Below, piece after piece: positions 42,235 to 49,159 of a stretch of DNA of 64,000 nt; positions within the stretch are counted from its first letter, which is position 1; each line of letters opens with the position of its first letter. The notes under the pieces are model-generated. The model was not told the origin of the DNA and searched no databases. It saw nothing but the letters and a program-made list of their open reading frames with translations. Source of the stretch: Rhodoferax sp. (GTDB lineage Bacteria; Pseudomonadota; Gammaproteobacteria; Burkholderiales; Burkholderiaceae_C). The stretch is from the NCBI RefSeq assembly GCF_028689305.1, contig NZ_JAQTWM010000006.1, positions 1 to 64,000 of the forward strand, written 5' to 3'. Made by a program: the position numbers and the translations under genes.

Positions 42235-44277
42235 CTAGCGTTTGAGCCAGGGACTGCGGATCACGCGTCGACTGAATTTGGGCTGTCCAGAAGCACTGAT
42301 GCCAGCGCGACCGGGGTTGGTTGGGCTGGCATCAATGACATCTGTGGACAAATTTGATGAGGTGACATTCACCTCCGGATCGGGTGGCCGAGCCAGCCCG
42401 AGTTGTTTTTCTAACTCGCGCCAATGGCGCTCCTCGAAGCGGTCCAGACCGACACTTGACGCGGCAGCCCGGGCGTAAACGTAGCAGTCCAGGGCTTCGT
42501 TGCGCTCGCGCATCTTTTGCCACTCTCGGTGGGCGAAGCCGTTACGGTCGTGGCGGGTGATCAAACTTTCAGCGCACAACTGCTGCACAAATTCGGCATC
42601 CACTTTGGGCAAATGAACAAATCCAGCCGGATAGATCGGTGTGCTGCCGTCAGAGCCCACATCTGCTGCTTTGCGCAGGTTGTTGTAGAACTCCATCTTG
42701 GCCATGCCCACCGCCACCGAGTACAGCTTGATGCCTCGGCGTAGCTTCTTCCCACCTTGTGTCACATCCACCGCAGTGGGCGTGCCAATCAAGGCCGCAC
42801 CACCCATCGCACCGCTGCGCACCCCTTTGACGGGCATCAGTCGCGGGTCATGGCAGCTGCGCGCGAACGCATAAGTCTCCTGGGTGGCAAAGCCGGTGTC
42901 CAGCGCCAGCCTGGTTAATGGCATCAACACACCACTGGCATGCGTCCAGCGCTCGGCCAGTAACTCTGACAACCGTTTCCAGACGACATCGCGTGCTGTG
43001 TCACCCATTAGCACGCGGTGCTCCACAAGCCAGGACTCCTTGCCCCGACCGAATGCCCAGATCGACACCTCAATCCGGTCTTTCTGCACGTCCGCACCGG
43101 CCACCAACAGCAAGCCACCCAGTGCAATGCTTCCGATTCGGTAATCTTCGCGGCGCTCAATGAGTCGCTGCCAGTCAGGTGCTTCGCCTTCCTCGAGCCA
43201 GGTCTCGCCCAGTTCGGTGTTTTTGAAGGTCTTGATGGCAGCAGCGGAACCGGATTCCTTGCTGACCGCGCTCTCCCAGGCGGCAGCCACATCGCGCCAG
43301 CTACGCCAGCCGACCGGACTGTATAGGCTGGAGAGGTGAAAACCGGCTGTCTTTTTGCGACCTTTGCTGCTCTTTGCAGACTCTTGCGCGATCATGCTGC
43401 GCCATTGGCCCAGCTCCAACATGCGCGTCTTGTGGTGCTCAGCAATTGGCTGTTCACAAGACTCGCAGACATAGGCTGCGGTCTCGGGTTTGGCTTTTTC
43501 CCAGCGCAGGTTCTCAAAGCGCAGCCACTGGCGGTGGTCGCAGTGCGGACAGGGCACAAAGTAGCGCCGCTGATCGGATGCCTCATATTCGCGCTCGATG
43601 GCCGACACACCCGAGATGGTCGGGGTCGACACGATAAATATCTTGCGCCGGGTGAATGTGCGCGTGCGGGCTTCGGCCAGCGAAATTGCATCACCTTCGC
43701 CTTCCACATCCAGTGGATACCCGTCCACCTCGTCCAGGAACAAATAGCGCACAGGCATGGAACGTAAGCCCACCGCGCTGTTGGCACCGGTCATCACCAA
43801 CACGCCACCCCTGAACTCCTTGGCCAGAATGGTGTTGCCCGAGTCGCGCGACCGAGCCGGTGATATCAATTCACGCAATGCAGCGGACTCCTCAATCAAG
43901 GGGTCAATGCGCTGCTTGGAGTTACGTTTGGCCATGTCCACCGTCGGCCAGACCGCCATCATGGGCCCGGGCGCATGGTGAATCACGTAGCCAATCCAGT
44001 TCGAACCCATTTCGGTGGCACCCAGTTGCGCAGCCTTCATAAACACCACCCGCTCCACTGGCGACGATGGGGAGAGGCAATCCATGATCTCCTTCAGGTA
44101 CGGCGTGCGGCTGGTGCGCCAGCGACCGGGCTCGGCAGAGGCTTTGCTGGAGAGCATGCGGTGCTGATCTGACCACTCGGAAACGGACAGCAGTGGGTCT
44201 GGGGTCAGGCCATCACGCCAGGCTCGCTCAATTTCGCTTGCGCCGTCGTAGTGATCGGTTTCGATTTCGGTGCTCAT
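42235..44277 (-). CDS. Terminase large subunit (GpA family)
   Basis: This 680-residue packaging motor starts MSTEIETDHYDGASEIERAW. The ATPase domain has a Walker A-like MKAAQLGATEMGSN (about 80-94) and Walker B YLFLDEVDGYP (about 172-182). A zinc-binding pair CPHCDHRQW and CESCEQP follows (about 240-275). The nuclease domain begins around 400 (GGLLLVAGADVQKDRIEVS). It cleaves and translocates DNA at the portal. GpA-type enzymes generally make cohesive ends, so a cos-type packaging site is likely. The start overlaps the stop codon of the small subunit gene. Confidence 0.94.
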   Translation of the reverse strand: MSTEIETDHYDGASEIERAWRDGLTPDPLLSVSEWSDQHRMLSSKASAEPGRWRTSRTPYLKEIMDCLSPSSPVERVVFMKAAQLGATEMGSNWIGYVIHHAPGPMMAVWPTVDMAKRNSKQRIDPLIEESAALRELISPARSRDSGNTILAKEFRGGVLVMTGANSAVGLRSMPVRYLFLDEVDGYPLDVEGEGDAISLAEARTRTFTRRKIFIVSTPTISGVSAIEREYEASDQRRYFVPCPHCDHRQWLRFENLRWEKAKPETAAYVCESCEQPIAEHHKTRMLELGQWRSMIAQESAKSSKGRKKTAGFHLSSLYSPVGWRSWRDVAAAWESAVSKESGSAAAIKTFKNTELGETWLEEGEAPDWQRLIERREDYRIGSIALGGLLLVAGADVQKDRIEVSIWAFGRGKESWLVEHRVLMGDTARDVVWKRLSELLAERWTHASGVLMPLTRLALDTGFATQETYAFARSCHDPRLMPVKGVRSGAMGGAALIGTPTAVDVTQGGKKLRRGIKLYSVAVGMAKMEFYNNLRKAADVGSDGSTPIYPAGFVHLPKVDAEFVQQLCAESLITRHDRNGFAHREWQKMRERNEALDCYVYARAAASSVGLDRFEERHWRELEKQLGLARPPDPEVNVTSSNLSTDVIDASPTNPGRAGISASGQPKFSRRVIRSPWLKR

Positions 44278-44849
44278 CAGTCAACGCTTGCCTGTAAGTT
44301 GCCCAATTCCTGCAAGTGCTCGCGCACCGCGTTCTCCAGCGCCACATGCATGGTGTGTGCATCCAATTCCAATTTGGCTGCCATCTGGGCAGAAACCCGT
44401 GCGGGCCAGTTCAGCCAGGCATCTCGCTCGCTACGCGCAAGCTTGAACACATGGGCAATAGCCTGCGGCCGATCAATGAGTTCACCCTTGAGCCTGGCCA
44501 GACGCACCTTGTTGGTCTGCGCCTTGACCACCTCGTTGACGGTACGAGCTTGTAAGAGCGAGGTTCCACCAGCACCGCCTGCACCGCCAGAACCAGTGTT
44601 AGTTGCAGTGCCACCACCACCTCTATTACCACCACCGTCGCCATCGACCTCCGGTACCTTGACCTTGACGGTCGCTCGTTGTGTTCCCGTCTTGGGCGCA
44701 CTGGTGTTGCGCTCCCACTGGGCATCTGCCTGATCAGGATCAATCGTGCCGTCAGCCAGCGCATTGATGCGACCGCTACGGATGGCCTTGTGTACGGCGG
44801 TGTCGGTGACCCCGCGATGACGGGCGTAGGCGCGAATCGATAGTCCCAT
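44277..44849 (-). CDS. Terminase small subunit
   Basis: This 190-residue DNA-recognition subunit starts MGLSIRAYARHRGVTDTAVH, a helix-turn-helix (about 4-25), followed by DPDQADAQWERNTS. Residues about 68-98 form a glycine-rich linker (GDGGGNRGGGGTATNTGSGG). The C-terminal half (TNKVRLARLKGELIDRPQAI) is the conserved oligomerisation and large-subunit-binding part. The start has no clear Shine-Dalgarno sequence. It is the first gene of the leftward packaging/head transcript and faces the rightward accessory genes. Confidence 0.85.
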   Translation of the reverse strand: MGLSIRAYARHRGVTDTAVHKAIRSGRINALADGTIDPDQADAQWERNTSAPKTGTQRATVKVKVPEVDGDGGGNRGGGGTATNTGSGGAGGAGGTSLLQARTVNEVVKAQTNKVRLARLKGELIDRPQAIAHVFKLARSERDAWLNWPARVSAQMAAKLELDAHTMHVALENAVREHLQELGNLQASVD

Positions 44850-44909
44850 GAGTGGTGCGTGTGTTCTTCATTGCAAGGTCTGCCGGGCCTCGGATGCGGG
44901 CAAAAAAAG

Positions 44910-44923
44910 ATGCAAATTTGCAT
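44910..44923. promoter_or_regulatory. Palindromic operator candidate ATGCAAATTTGCAT (copy 1)
   Basis: This 14-bp perfect palindrome lies in the divergent intergenic region between terminase (leftward) and the rightward accessory genes. The identical palindrome occurs at 60439-60452. A phage repressor or activator site is a likely explanation. The rest of 44850-45111 holds repeat copy 1 and no clear gene. Confidence 0.5.
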
Positions 44924-44989
44924 GATTGTTTTCAAGCAACTTCCAGCGAATTTGCCCGGAAATTGGGGAGTGGCTTTAAAGCAAATGGT

Positions 44990-45066
44990 GATTCAAAAGA
45001 TTCGAAAAAATGATGCGAATTGACTTGGCTTCACAAGCAAACAGCGTCTTCATAGAGGTGTTGCAG
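44990..45066 (+). repeat. Accessory-gene 5' element, copy 1
   Basis: Copy 1 of seven; the core ATTGACTTGGCTTC is at 45019-45032 and AACAGCG follows. It contains ATG ATG CGA ATT GAC, which would encode MMRIDLASQANSVFIEV and continue in frame into the downstream gene. It lies about 93 nt before the ATG at 45112. Confidence 0.7.
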
Positions 45067-45111
45067 CAAACCTGCTCAACGCGACAAAACCCAACCAAAA
45101 GGACGCACATC

Positions 45112-45378
45112 ATGAATAACGCAGCAGCCCCATCCACCACGCAAGTGGCCGAGCAACTTCGCGACATCCAGCTTGAATTGATCGACTTGCTTGACCGCGC
45201 CAAAGAACTTCTTCGCACAGCCCCAAGCATCACCCGCGAACGCGCAGAGAGCTATTGGCTGGCACACGCCCGCATGGCCATCACCAAAAACCACAGTTAC
45301 TTGGGTGGCTCCATGGTTGACATGGACGACACCATCGCAGAGATGGAAGGTGCAGATGGCGAGGACGACGAGTCCTGA
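45112..45378 (+). CDS. Small accessory phage protein, helical
   Basis: This 88-residue protein starts MNNAAAPSTTQVAEQLRDIQ, with AAGGA nine bases before the ATG. A longer frame from 45010 would simply read through the upstream repeat, so I do not use it. It is acidic and helical (LELIDLLDRAKELLRTAP), with SYWLAHARMAITKNHSYLGG in the middle and a run of acidic residues at the end. It is the first of seven rightward genes. Function unknown. Confidence 0.6.
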   Translation: MNNAAAPSTTQVAEQLRDIQLELIDLLDRAKELLRTAPSITRERAESYWLAHARMAITKNHSYLGGSMVDMDDTIAEMEGADGEDDES

Positions 45379-45388
45379 TCAAAACAAA

Positions 45389-45413
45389 GCGCCGCCAACC
45401 AAACTGGCGGCGC
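45389..45413 (+). promoter_or_regulatory. Intergenic hairpin after the first accessory gene
   Basis: GCGCCGCC and GGCGGCGC form a perfect 8-bp stem with a 9-nt loop, 11 nt after the stop codon. There is no T-run, so it may stabilise or process the transcript rather than terminate it. Confidence 0.55.
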
Positions 45414-45461
45414 ACAGGCAATCAGAGCAGCGTCAGATGGAAGCGACTACCTCCAAAAAAT

Positions 45462-45540
45462 GAATCAAAAAATGTTCGAAATTGACTTGGCTTCTGAAGC
45501 ACACAGCGTCTTACTAGAGGCATCGCAACAAACCAAACGG
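45462..45540 (+). repeat. Accessory-gene 5' element, copy 2
   Basis: Copy 2; core ATTGACTTGGCTTC at 45481-45494, then ACAGCGTCTTACTAGAGG and TCGCAACA. It contains a short open frame MFEIDLASEAHSVLLEASQQ ending at a TAG just before the downstream start. The core is 68 nt before the ATG at 45549. Confidence 0.7.
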
Positions 45541-45548
45541 AGTTAGAA

Positions 45549-45758
45549 ATGAAAAACACCATCGACCAGATTTTTGCCCTGATTGCTGAGAAGCACCTCT
45601 TTATCGAGACCCTTGAAACGCGCAACTCAGACCGCCTTGACTTCCATGACGTGTCAGTCTGGGGTGTGCGCAGCGCCCTGGAAGCAGCCTTTAAAGCCGG
45701 GGTTGAGTTGGGTGCATCCATGCCAAAACCGACTGAGTCGGAGATTGGCAACACATAA
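45549..45758 (+). CDS. DUF6900-like small protein
   Basis: This 69-residue protein starts MKNTIDQIFALIAEKHLFIE and continues TLETRNSDRLDFHDVSVWGV, the phrase I remember as characteristic of DUF6900 proteins in phages and plasmids. It is one mixed helix/strand domain with an acidic end. Repeat copy 2 precedes it. Function unknown; the family name is from memory. Confidence 0.6.
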   Translation: MKNTIDQIFALIAEKHLFIETLETRNSDRLDFHDVSVWGVRSALEAAFKAGVELGASMPKPTESEIGNT

Positions 45759-45760
45759 AC

Positions 45761-45830
45761 AAATCACGACAAGCCAAGCAGAAAAGGCTTGGCTTGTCTT
45801 GCCAACAGCGCGTTCATCACATCGTCTTAA
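45761..45830 (+). repeat. Accessory-gene 5' element, copy 3 (diverged)
   Basis: Copy 3 is the most diverged: GGCTTGGCTTG replaces the core, and CCAACAGCGCGTTCATC follows. The conserved block is ~68 nt before the ATG at 45854. Its left half is a long perfect hairpin (see 45768-45798). Confidence 0.6.
45768..45798 (+). promoter_or_regulatory. 12-bp hairpin within repeat copy 3
   Basis: GACAAGCCAAGC and GCTTGGCTTGTC form a perfect 12-bp stem with a 7-nt loop, right after the DUF6900-like gene. No T-run follows. The 3' arm is the conserved CTTGGCTT core of the repeat family. Confidence 0.6.
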
Positions 45831-45853
45831 CAACCACCACGAAGGAGCCCCAA

Positions 45854-46567
45854 ATGAGCACCATTTCATTGACCGCCACCCAACAAAGCATGCTGGCCCA
45901 TGCCATCCATCACACCGATGGCCGCATTGACTGGTTTCCAGAAAACATCAAAGGCGGCGCGCGCCAAAAAGTTCTGCAAGGACTTTTCAATCGCGCCTTG
46001 ATCACACCACATGGGTCAGACTGGCTAGTCGCAGCCGAGGGTTTTGATGCCATGGGCTGTGCCCGACCCACGGTTTGCATGATTGACCAAGACGATCACG
46101 AACTGGATGCAATCGTTACGCAGGTTGAGGCAACCTGGTCGCAGGAGGCGGTTGCAGACCAACCAGCGCCATCAGAGTCGGGTGACGAACAAGGCGTATC
46201 AGTTAAAACTGAGCCCCAAGCAGACCAAGGCGAAATCGCCACGGGTTGCGACGAACGCCTGGCTGGCACAGATGCACCAGCAACTGAAATCGACGCGACA
46301 CATGGCCAGCCCTTGCCAGCGGCAGCGCCTGCCGAACAACCCATTACGAAGGCCATCCGAACCCGCGAACACAGCAAGCAGGCAACCATCATCGGGATGC
46401 TTCAGCGCGCCGAGGGTGCCACCATCGCCCAGATCTGCGAGGCAACCGGCTGGCAAGCCCACACCGTGCGCGGCACCTTTGCCGGAGCCTTCAAGAAAAA
46501 ACTGGGCATGACCATCACATCAGACAAAACCCAAGGTGGCGTGCGCACCTACCGCGCAGCAGCCTAA
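45854..46567 (+). CDS. DUF3489 family protein
   Basis: This 237-residue protein starts MSTISLTATQQSMLAHAIHH, with GGAG six bases before the ATG. The first ~70 residues are a winged-helix-like domain (RIDWFPENIKGGARQKVLQG, GSDWLVAAEGFDAMG). A low-complexity acidic linker follows (about 85-165). The C-terminal ~70 residues (HSKQATIIGMLQRAEGATIA, QICEATGWQAHTVRGTFAGA) are the DUF3489 winged helix-turn-helix. It is probably a DNA-binding regulator; the target is unknown. Repeat copy 4 follows its stop codon. Confidence 0.75.
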   Translation: MSTISLTATQQSMLAHAIHHTDGRIDWFPENIKGGARQKVLQGLFNRALITPHGSDWLVAAEGFDAMGCARPTVCMIDQDDHELDAIVTQVEATWSQEAVADQPAPSESGDEQGVSVKTEPQADQGEIATGCDERLAGTDAPATEIDATHGQPLPAAAPAEQPITKAIRTREHSKQATIIGMLQRAEGATIAQICEATGWQAHTVRGTFAGAFKKKLGMTITSDKTQGGVRTYRAAA

Positions 46568-46572
46568 AAAAT

Positions 46573-46640
46573 AGATTCAAAGAGAAGCCGATTTAGCTTG
46601 GCTTCCCTCACAAACAGCGCGTTACTACCAACACCATCAA
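46573..46640 (+). repeat. Accessory-gene 5' element, copy 4
   Basis: Copy 4; GATTCAAAGAGAAGCCG precedes CTTGGCTTC (46597-46605), then CAAACAGCGCGTTACTA. GAAGCC can pair with GGCTTC. There is no ATG at the peptide start position. The core is about 70 nt before the ATG at 46663. Confidence 0.65.
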
Positions 46641-46662
46641 CCCACACAGGAGCATTTTTACC

Positions 46663-47652
46663 ATGGCACACGAACTCGATTTCTCCACCGGCCAAGCCGG
46701 TTTTGCATACGCCAGCGGCAGCGACAAACCATGGCATGGCCTTGGCCAGACCGTCGACCCCAGCGCCGACACACAAACCTGGCGCAAAGCAGCAGGCCTT
46801 GACTGGCAGGCACTGCGCGCACCAGTCAGCTACCAAAACGAGGTCACTCAAAGACCCCAGACCTTTGCAGAAAAGCATGTCTTGTATCGCAGCGACACCG
46901 GATTGCCTTTGTCGGTGGTGTCCGCCGACTACCGCACCGTGCAGCCCGCCGACATCCTGGGCTTTTTTGGTGAGTTGGCCCAGTCTGGCGGTTTCCAAAT
47001 CGAGACGGTCGGCTCTCTGAAGGAAGGGCGGCGCATTTGGGCATTGGCCCGTGTCGGCGAGAACGCCCGCATCCTGGACGACGAGGTGGCACCCTTTTTA
47101 TTGCTGGCCACCAGCTTTGACGGATCCATGGCGACCCTGGCCAAATTCACCACGGTTCGGGTGGTGTGCAACAACACCTTGCAGGCCAGTCTCAAAAACG
47201 ATGCTGGGCAGACGCAGGTCACCATCTCGCACCAAGCCATCTTCGATCCGGCCAGCGTGCGCGCCGATCTTGGCATCGCACTGAACTCCTGGGAAGGCTT
47301 CAAGATGCAAGCCGGGTTGATGGCCACGCGCAAAATCAACGACACCGAGGTTGACAACTGGCTGCTTGAGTTGTTTGAGCCTTTCATGCCCTACGGTCAG
47401 GACTACAGCCCCGAGCAGGTGCGCAAGTCCAAAGGCTACCAGCGCATCACCGAGTTGTTCAACGGCGAGCAACTTGGTAGCGGCCAAGATGCCATCGACG
47501 GCACGCTTTGGGGTTTGCTGCACGCCACCACCCAGTACCTCGATCACGAAAAGGGGCGCATCCAGGACAACCGGCTCAACGCCGCATGGTTTGGCCCGGG
47601 CGCAAAAATGAAGGAACACGCCTACGCCCTGGCAGAAAAAGCCCTGGCTTGA
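46663..47652 (+). CDS. DUF932 family protein
   Basis: This 329-residue protein starts MAHELDFSTGQAGFAYASGS and continues KPWHGLGQTVDPSADTQTWR, the N-terminal signature of the DUF932 (phage/plasmid-like TIGR03299) family. Further family blocks are VLYRSDTGLPLSVVSADYRT, FAEKHV, LLATSFDGSMATLAKFTTVR and VVCNNTLQASL. Such proteins are widespread on phages, plasmids and integrative elements, and their function is not known. It is the longest gene of the rightward accessory island. Confidence 0.85.
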   Translation: MAHELDFSTGQAGFAYASGSDKPWHGLGQTVDPSADTQTWRKAAGLDWQALRAPVSYQNEVTQRPQTFAEKHVLYRSDTGLPLSVVSADYRTVQPADILGFFGELAQSGGFQIETVGSLKEGRRIWALARVGENARILDDEVAPFLLLATSFDGSMATLAKFTTVRVVCNNTLQASLKNDAGQTQVTISHQAIFDPASVRADLGIALNSWEGFKMQAGLMATRKINDTEVDNWLLELFEPFMPYGQDYSPEQVRKSKGYQRITELFNGEQLGSGQDAIDGTLWGLLHATTQYLDHEKGRIQDNRLNAAWFGPGAKMKEHAYALAEKALA

Positions 47653-47670
47653 ATCGCAATCGGCGGTCAA

Positions 47671-47692
47671 GGGTGCGCAAATTTGCGCACCC
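47671..47692 (+). promoter_or_regulatory. Perfect 22-bp palindrome after the DUF932 gene
   Basis: A perfect palindrome centred on GCGCAAATTTGCGC extends to 22 bp. It can act as a strong hairpin or an operator. Its centre (GCAAATTTGC) is shared with the ATGCAAATTTGCAT palindromes at 44910 and 60439. Confidence 0.55.
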
Positions 47693-47697
47693 ACATT

Positions 47698-47770
47698 GAT
47701 TCAAAAAATGATGCGAATTGACTTGGCTTCTCAAGCGAACAGCGTCTTCATAGAGGTGTCGCGATTGACG
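47698..47770 (+). repeat. Accessory-gene 5' element, copy 5
   Basis: Copy 5; core ATTGACTTGGCTTC at 47717-47730, nearly identical to copy 1 through AACAGCGTCTTCATAGAGGT. The short frame MMRIDLASQANSVFIEV is repeated and ends before the downstream gene. The core is 76 nt before the ATG at 47793. Confidence 0.7.
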
Positions 47771-47792
47771 ACGAACCTTTAGGAAAAACGCA

Positions 47793-48152
47793 ATGACCAC
47801 CATGACCATCACCATCGAGCGCACACCGCGCACCGTCCAACTTGGCACCGCCACCCTCCAAACCGAGGAGTTGAGTGTCTCCTTGCCCTTTGCCCGCAAG
47901 CCTTGCGACCTGAGCGAACTCGGCGGCGGGACACCTTCCAAAGTGCTGGTCACAGAAACCCACGAGATGAGCACCACAGAATTTGACGAGTTTGCCGCCA
48001 ACCTGCTGCGTTCACGCACCTGGCTCAATGGTCGGGGTGGCACAACACGCGAAGGCACTTTGTGCGTCGAGGTCTGCGCACCGGGTCGCCCCTACCTTTA
48101 CATCAACCCCGAAGGCGGCGATTACGCCCGGTATGTGGCGCGTCTCGGATAA
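47793..48152 (+). CDS. Accessory phage protein, unknown
   Basis: This 119-residue protein starts MTTMTITIERTPRTVQLGTA. It is an alpha/beta protein with strands at LQTEELSVSLPFARKPCDLS and VLVTETHEMSTTEFDEFAAN, a basic part RSRTWLNGRGGTTREGTLCV, and an ending PYLYINPEGGDYARYVARLG. I see no catalytic motif. The preceding repeat copy 5 and the following copy 6 place it in the same gene series. Function unknown. Confidence 0.62.
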   Translation: MTTMTITIERTPRTVQLGTATLQTEELSVSLPFARKPCDLSELGGGTPSKVLVTETHEMSTTEFDEFAANLLRSRTWLNGRGGTTREGTLCVEVCAPGRPYLYINPEGGDYARYVARLG

Positions 48153-48159
48153 GAAAACT

Positions 48160-48230
48160 GATTGAAAAAGGAAGCCAAATTGACTTGGCTTCTCCATCAA
48201 ACAGCGCGTTACTACGGGTGTCGCAACAAC
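48160..48230 (+). repeat. Accessory-gene 5' element, copy 6
   Basis: Copy 6; core ATTGACTTGGCTTC at 48179-48192, then CAAACAGCGCGTTACTA and GTGTCGCAACAA. AAGCCAA and TTGGCTT form a perfect 7-bp stem around ATTGAC. No ATG lies at the peptide start position. The core is 73 nt before the ATG at 48252. Confidence 0.7.
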
Positions 48231-48251
48231 CACCCCGAAAGTACAAGCACC

Positions 48252-48461
48252 ATGAGCCAAGTCACCGTCAAACGCATCTCCACCACCGAAGAACTTGCCT
48301 CCCAACGCACTGTTGGCTACCAAATCTTTGTAAACGACGAGTATTTGCTGACCTGCACCGATGTTTGCGATGCGATGGACTTTAAGGAAAAGCTTGAAAA
48401 GCAGCCGCACGATTGGGTCCAAATTACATCTCACTCTGATTGGGACAAGGTAAAAACCTGA
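48252..48461 (+). CDS. Small accessory phage protein
   Basis: This 69-residue protein starts MSQVTVKRISTTEELASQRT. Two strands flank a short helix (VGYQIFVNDEYLLTCTDVCD, then AMDFKEKLEKQPHDWVQITS), a small alpha/beta fold. Repeat copy 6 precedes it and a strong hairpin follows its stop codon. There is no recognisable family. Its small size and position in the repeat-linked series are the main reasons to accept it as a gene. Confidence 0.6.
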   Translation: MSQVTVKRISTTEELASQRTVGYQIFVNDEYLLTCTDVCDAMDFKEKLEKQPHDWVQITSHSDWDKVKT

Positions 48462-48467
48462 CACCAG

Positions 48468-48487
48468 CGGGCCAGCAAACTGGCCCG
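48468..48487 (+). promoter_or_regulatory. Intergenic hairpin after the sixth accessory gene
   Basis: CGGGCCAG and CTGGCCCG form a perfect 8-bp stem with a CAAA loop, six nt after the stop codon. There is no strong T-run. Repeat copy 7 starts a few bases later. Confidence 0.55.
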
Positions 48488-48493
48488 TCAAAT

Positions 48494-48575
48494 AGATTCA
48501 AAAATGATCGGAATTGACTTGGCTTCTCAATCAAACAGCGCGTTACTAGAGGCATCGCAACACACCAAACGGAAG
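48494..48575 (+). repeat. Accessory-gene 5' element, copy 7
   Basis: Copy 7; core ATTGACTTGGCTTC at 48513-48526, then CAAACAGCGCGTTACTAGAG and GCATCGCAACA. The short frame MIGIDLASQSNSALLEASQH continues in frame toward the next gene. The core is 69 nt before the ATG at 48582. Confidence 0.7.
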
Positions 48576-48581
48576 AACGAC

Positions 48582-48947
48582 ATGACCAACGCAACACAAA
48601 CCCTCGCCACCAAGAACGAAGACTGGGGCTTTTGGGGAACCATGAACGAGCACGCCACAACAGCCTGGCCCATCGCCTCCACAGCGATTGCCGCCGCCAC
48701 AGGGTGGGAACCTGAACAAGTCAGAGCCTTCCTGGACAGCCGCCACGGTCGCCACTTTGCAGACGATGTCCAAAACGGACTTTTTGTGGGTTGCAACCTC
48801 AAGGACGCGATTGACAAAGCCACTGCCAAATGGATGGGCTGGACGATTGGGCGCATAACCGCCAAGGAGACAGGCATCCCTCGCGGCATTGCTTACTTGA
48901 CCGGGTTTGTGGTGCAAGCCGCCATCGACGACGAGCTTTTTGCCTGA
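48582..48947 (+). CDS. Accessory phage protein, unknown
   Basis: This 121-residue protein starts MTNATQTLATKNEDWGFWGT, and AAGAACG lies upstream of the ATG. It is helical, with HATTAWPIASTAIAAATGWE and FLDSRHGRHFADDVQNGLFV, and ends in GIAYLTGFVVQAAIDDELFA. It is the last gene of the rightward series. Its 3' end overlaps the convergent small membrane protein gene by about 55 nt. Function unknown. Confidence 0.65.
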   Translation: MTNATQTLATKNEDWGFWGTMNEHATTAWPIASTAIAAATGWEPEQVRAFLDSRHGRHFADDVQNGLFVGCNLKDAIDKATAKWMGWTIGRITAKETGIPRGIAYLTGFVVQAAIDDELFA

Positions 48948-49159
48948 CGCACTCGCCGGGCCTCAAACGCCCGGCGAAGCAAGTAGCTACGCACCAGCGA
49001 CACACCCGTAAAGATCAATCCGATCATCAGGTTCTGCGACAAGGTCGCATGCAGTCCAAACAGCGGGAACACCAAATGCTGAGTGGTGACCGCCACGATG
49101 TAGCCCACCAGCACGTTGGCCACCGACTCCACCAGGGACATCCAACGCGACTGCATCAC
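48893..49159 (-). CDS. Two-TM membrane protein (DUF7220-like)
   Basis: This 88-residue protein starts MMQSRWMSLVESVANVLVGY and has two predicted membrane segments: VANVLVGYIVAVTTQHLVFP, and LMIGLIFTGVSLVRSYLLRR followed by basic residues. The pattern resembles a small phage membrane family I remember as DUF7220. The start overlaps the end of the ParB-methyltransferase gene upstream (ATGA), so it is part of that leftward transcript. Its 3' end overlaps the convergent accessory gene. Confidence 0.65.
   Translation of the reverse strand: MMQSRWMSLVESVANVLVGYIVAVTTQHLVFPLFGLHATLSQNLMIGLIFTGVSLVRSYLLRRAFEARRVRQAKSSSSMAACTTNPVK

Noticed and set aside
45010..45378. Longer version of the first accessory gene starting at 45010
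   Set aside because: The added N-terminus is exactly the repeat element that precedes all seven genes, and a good AAGGA site marks the ATG at 45112.
44990..48575. CRISPR array interpretation of the seven repeats
   Set aside because: The copies are diverged, the spacing is set by full genes of different length, and no spacers or cas genes are present. Cas4-like at 56250 is a phage nuclease.
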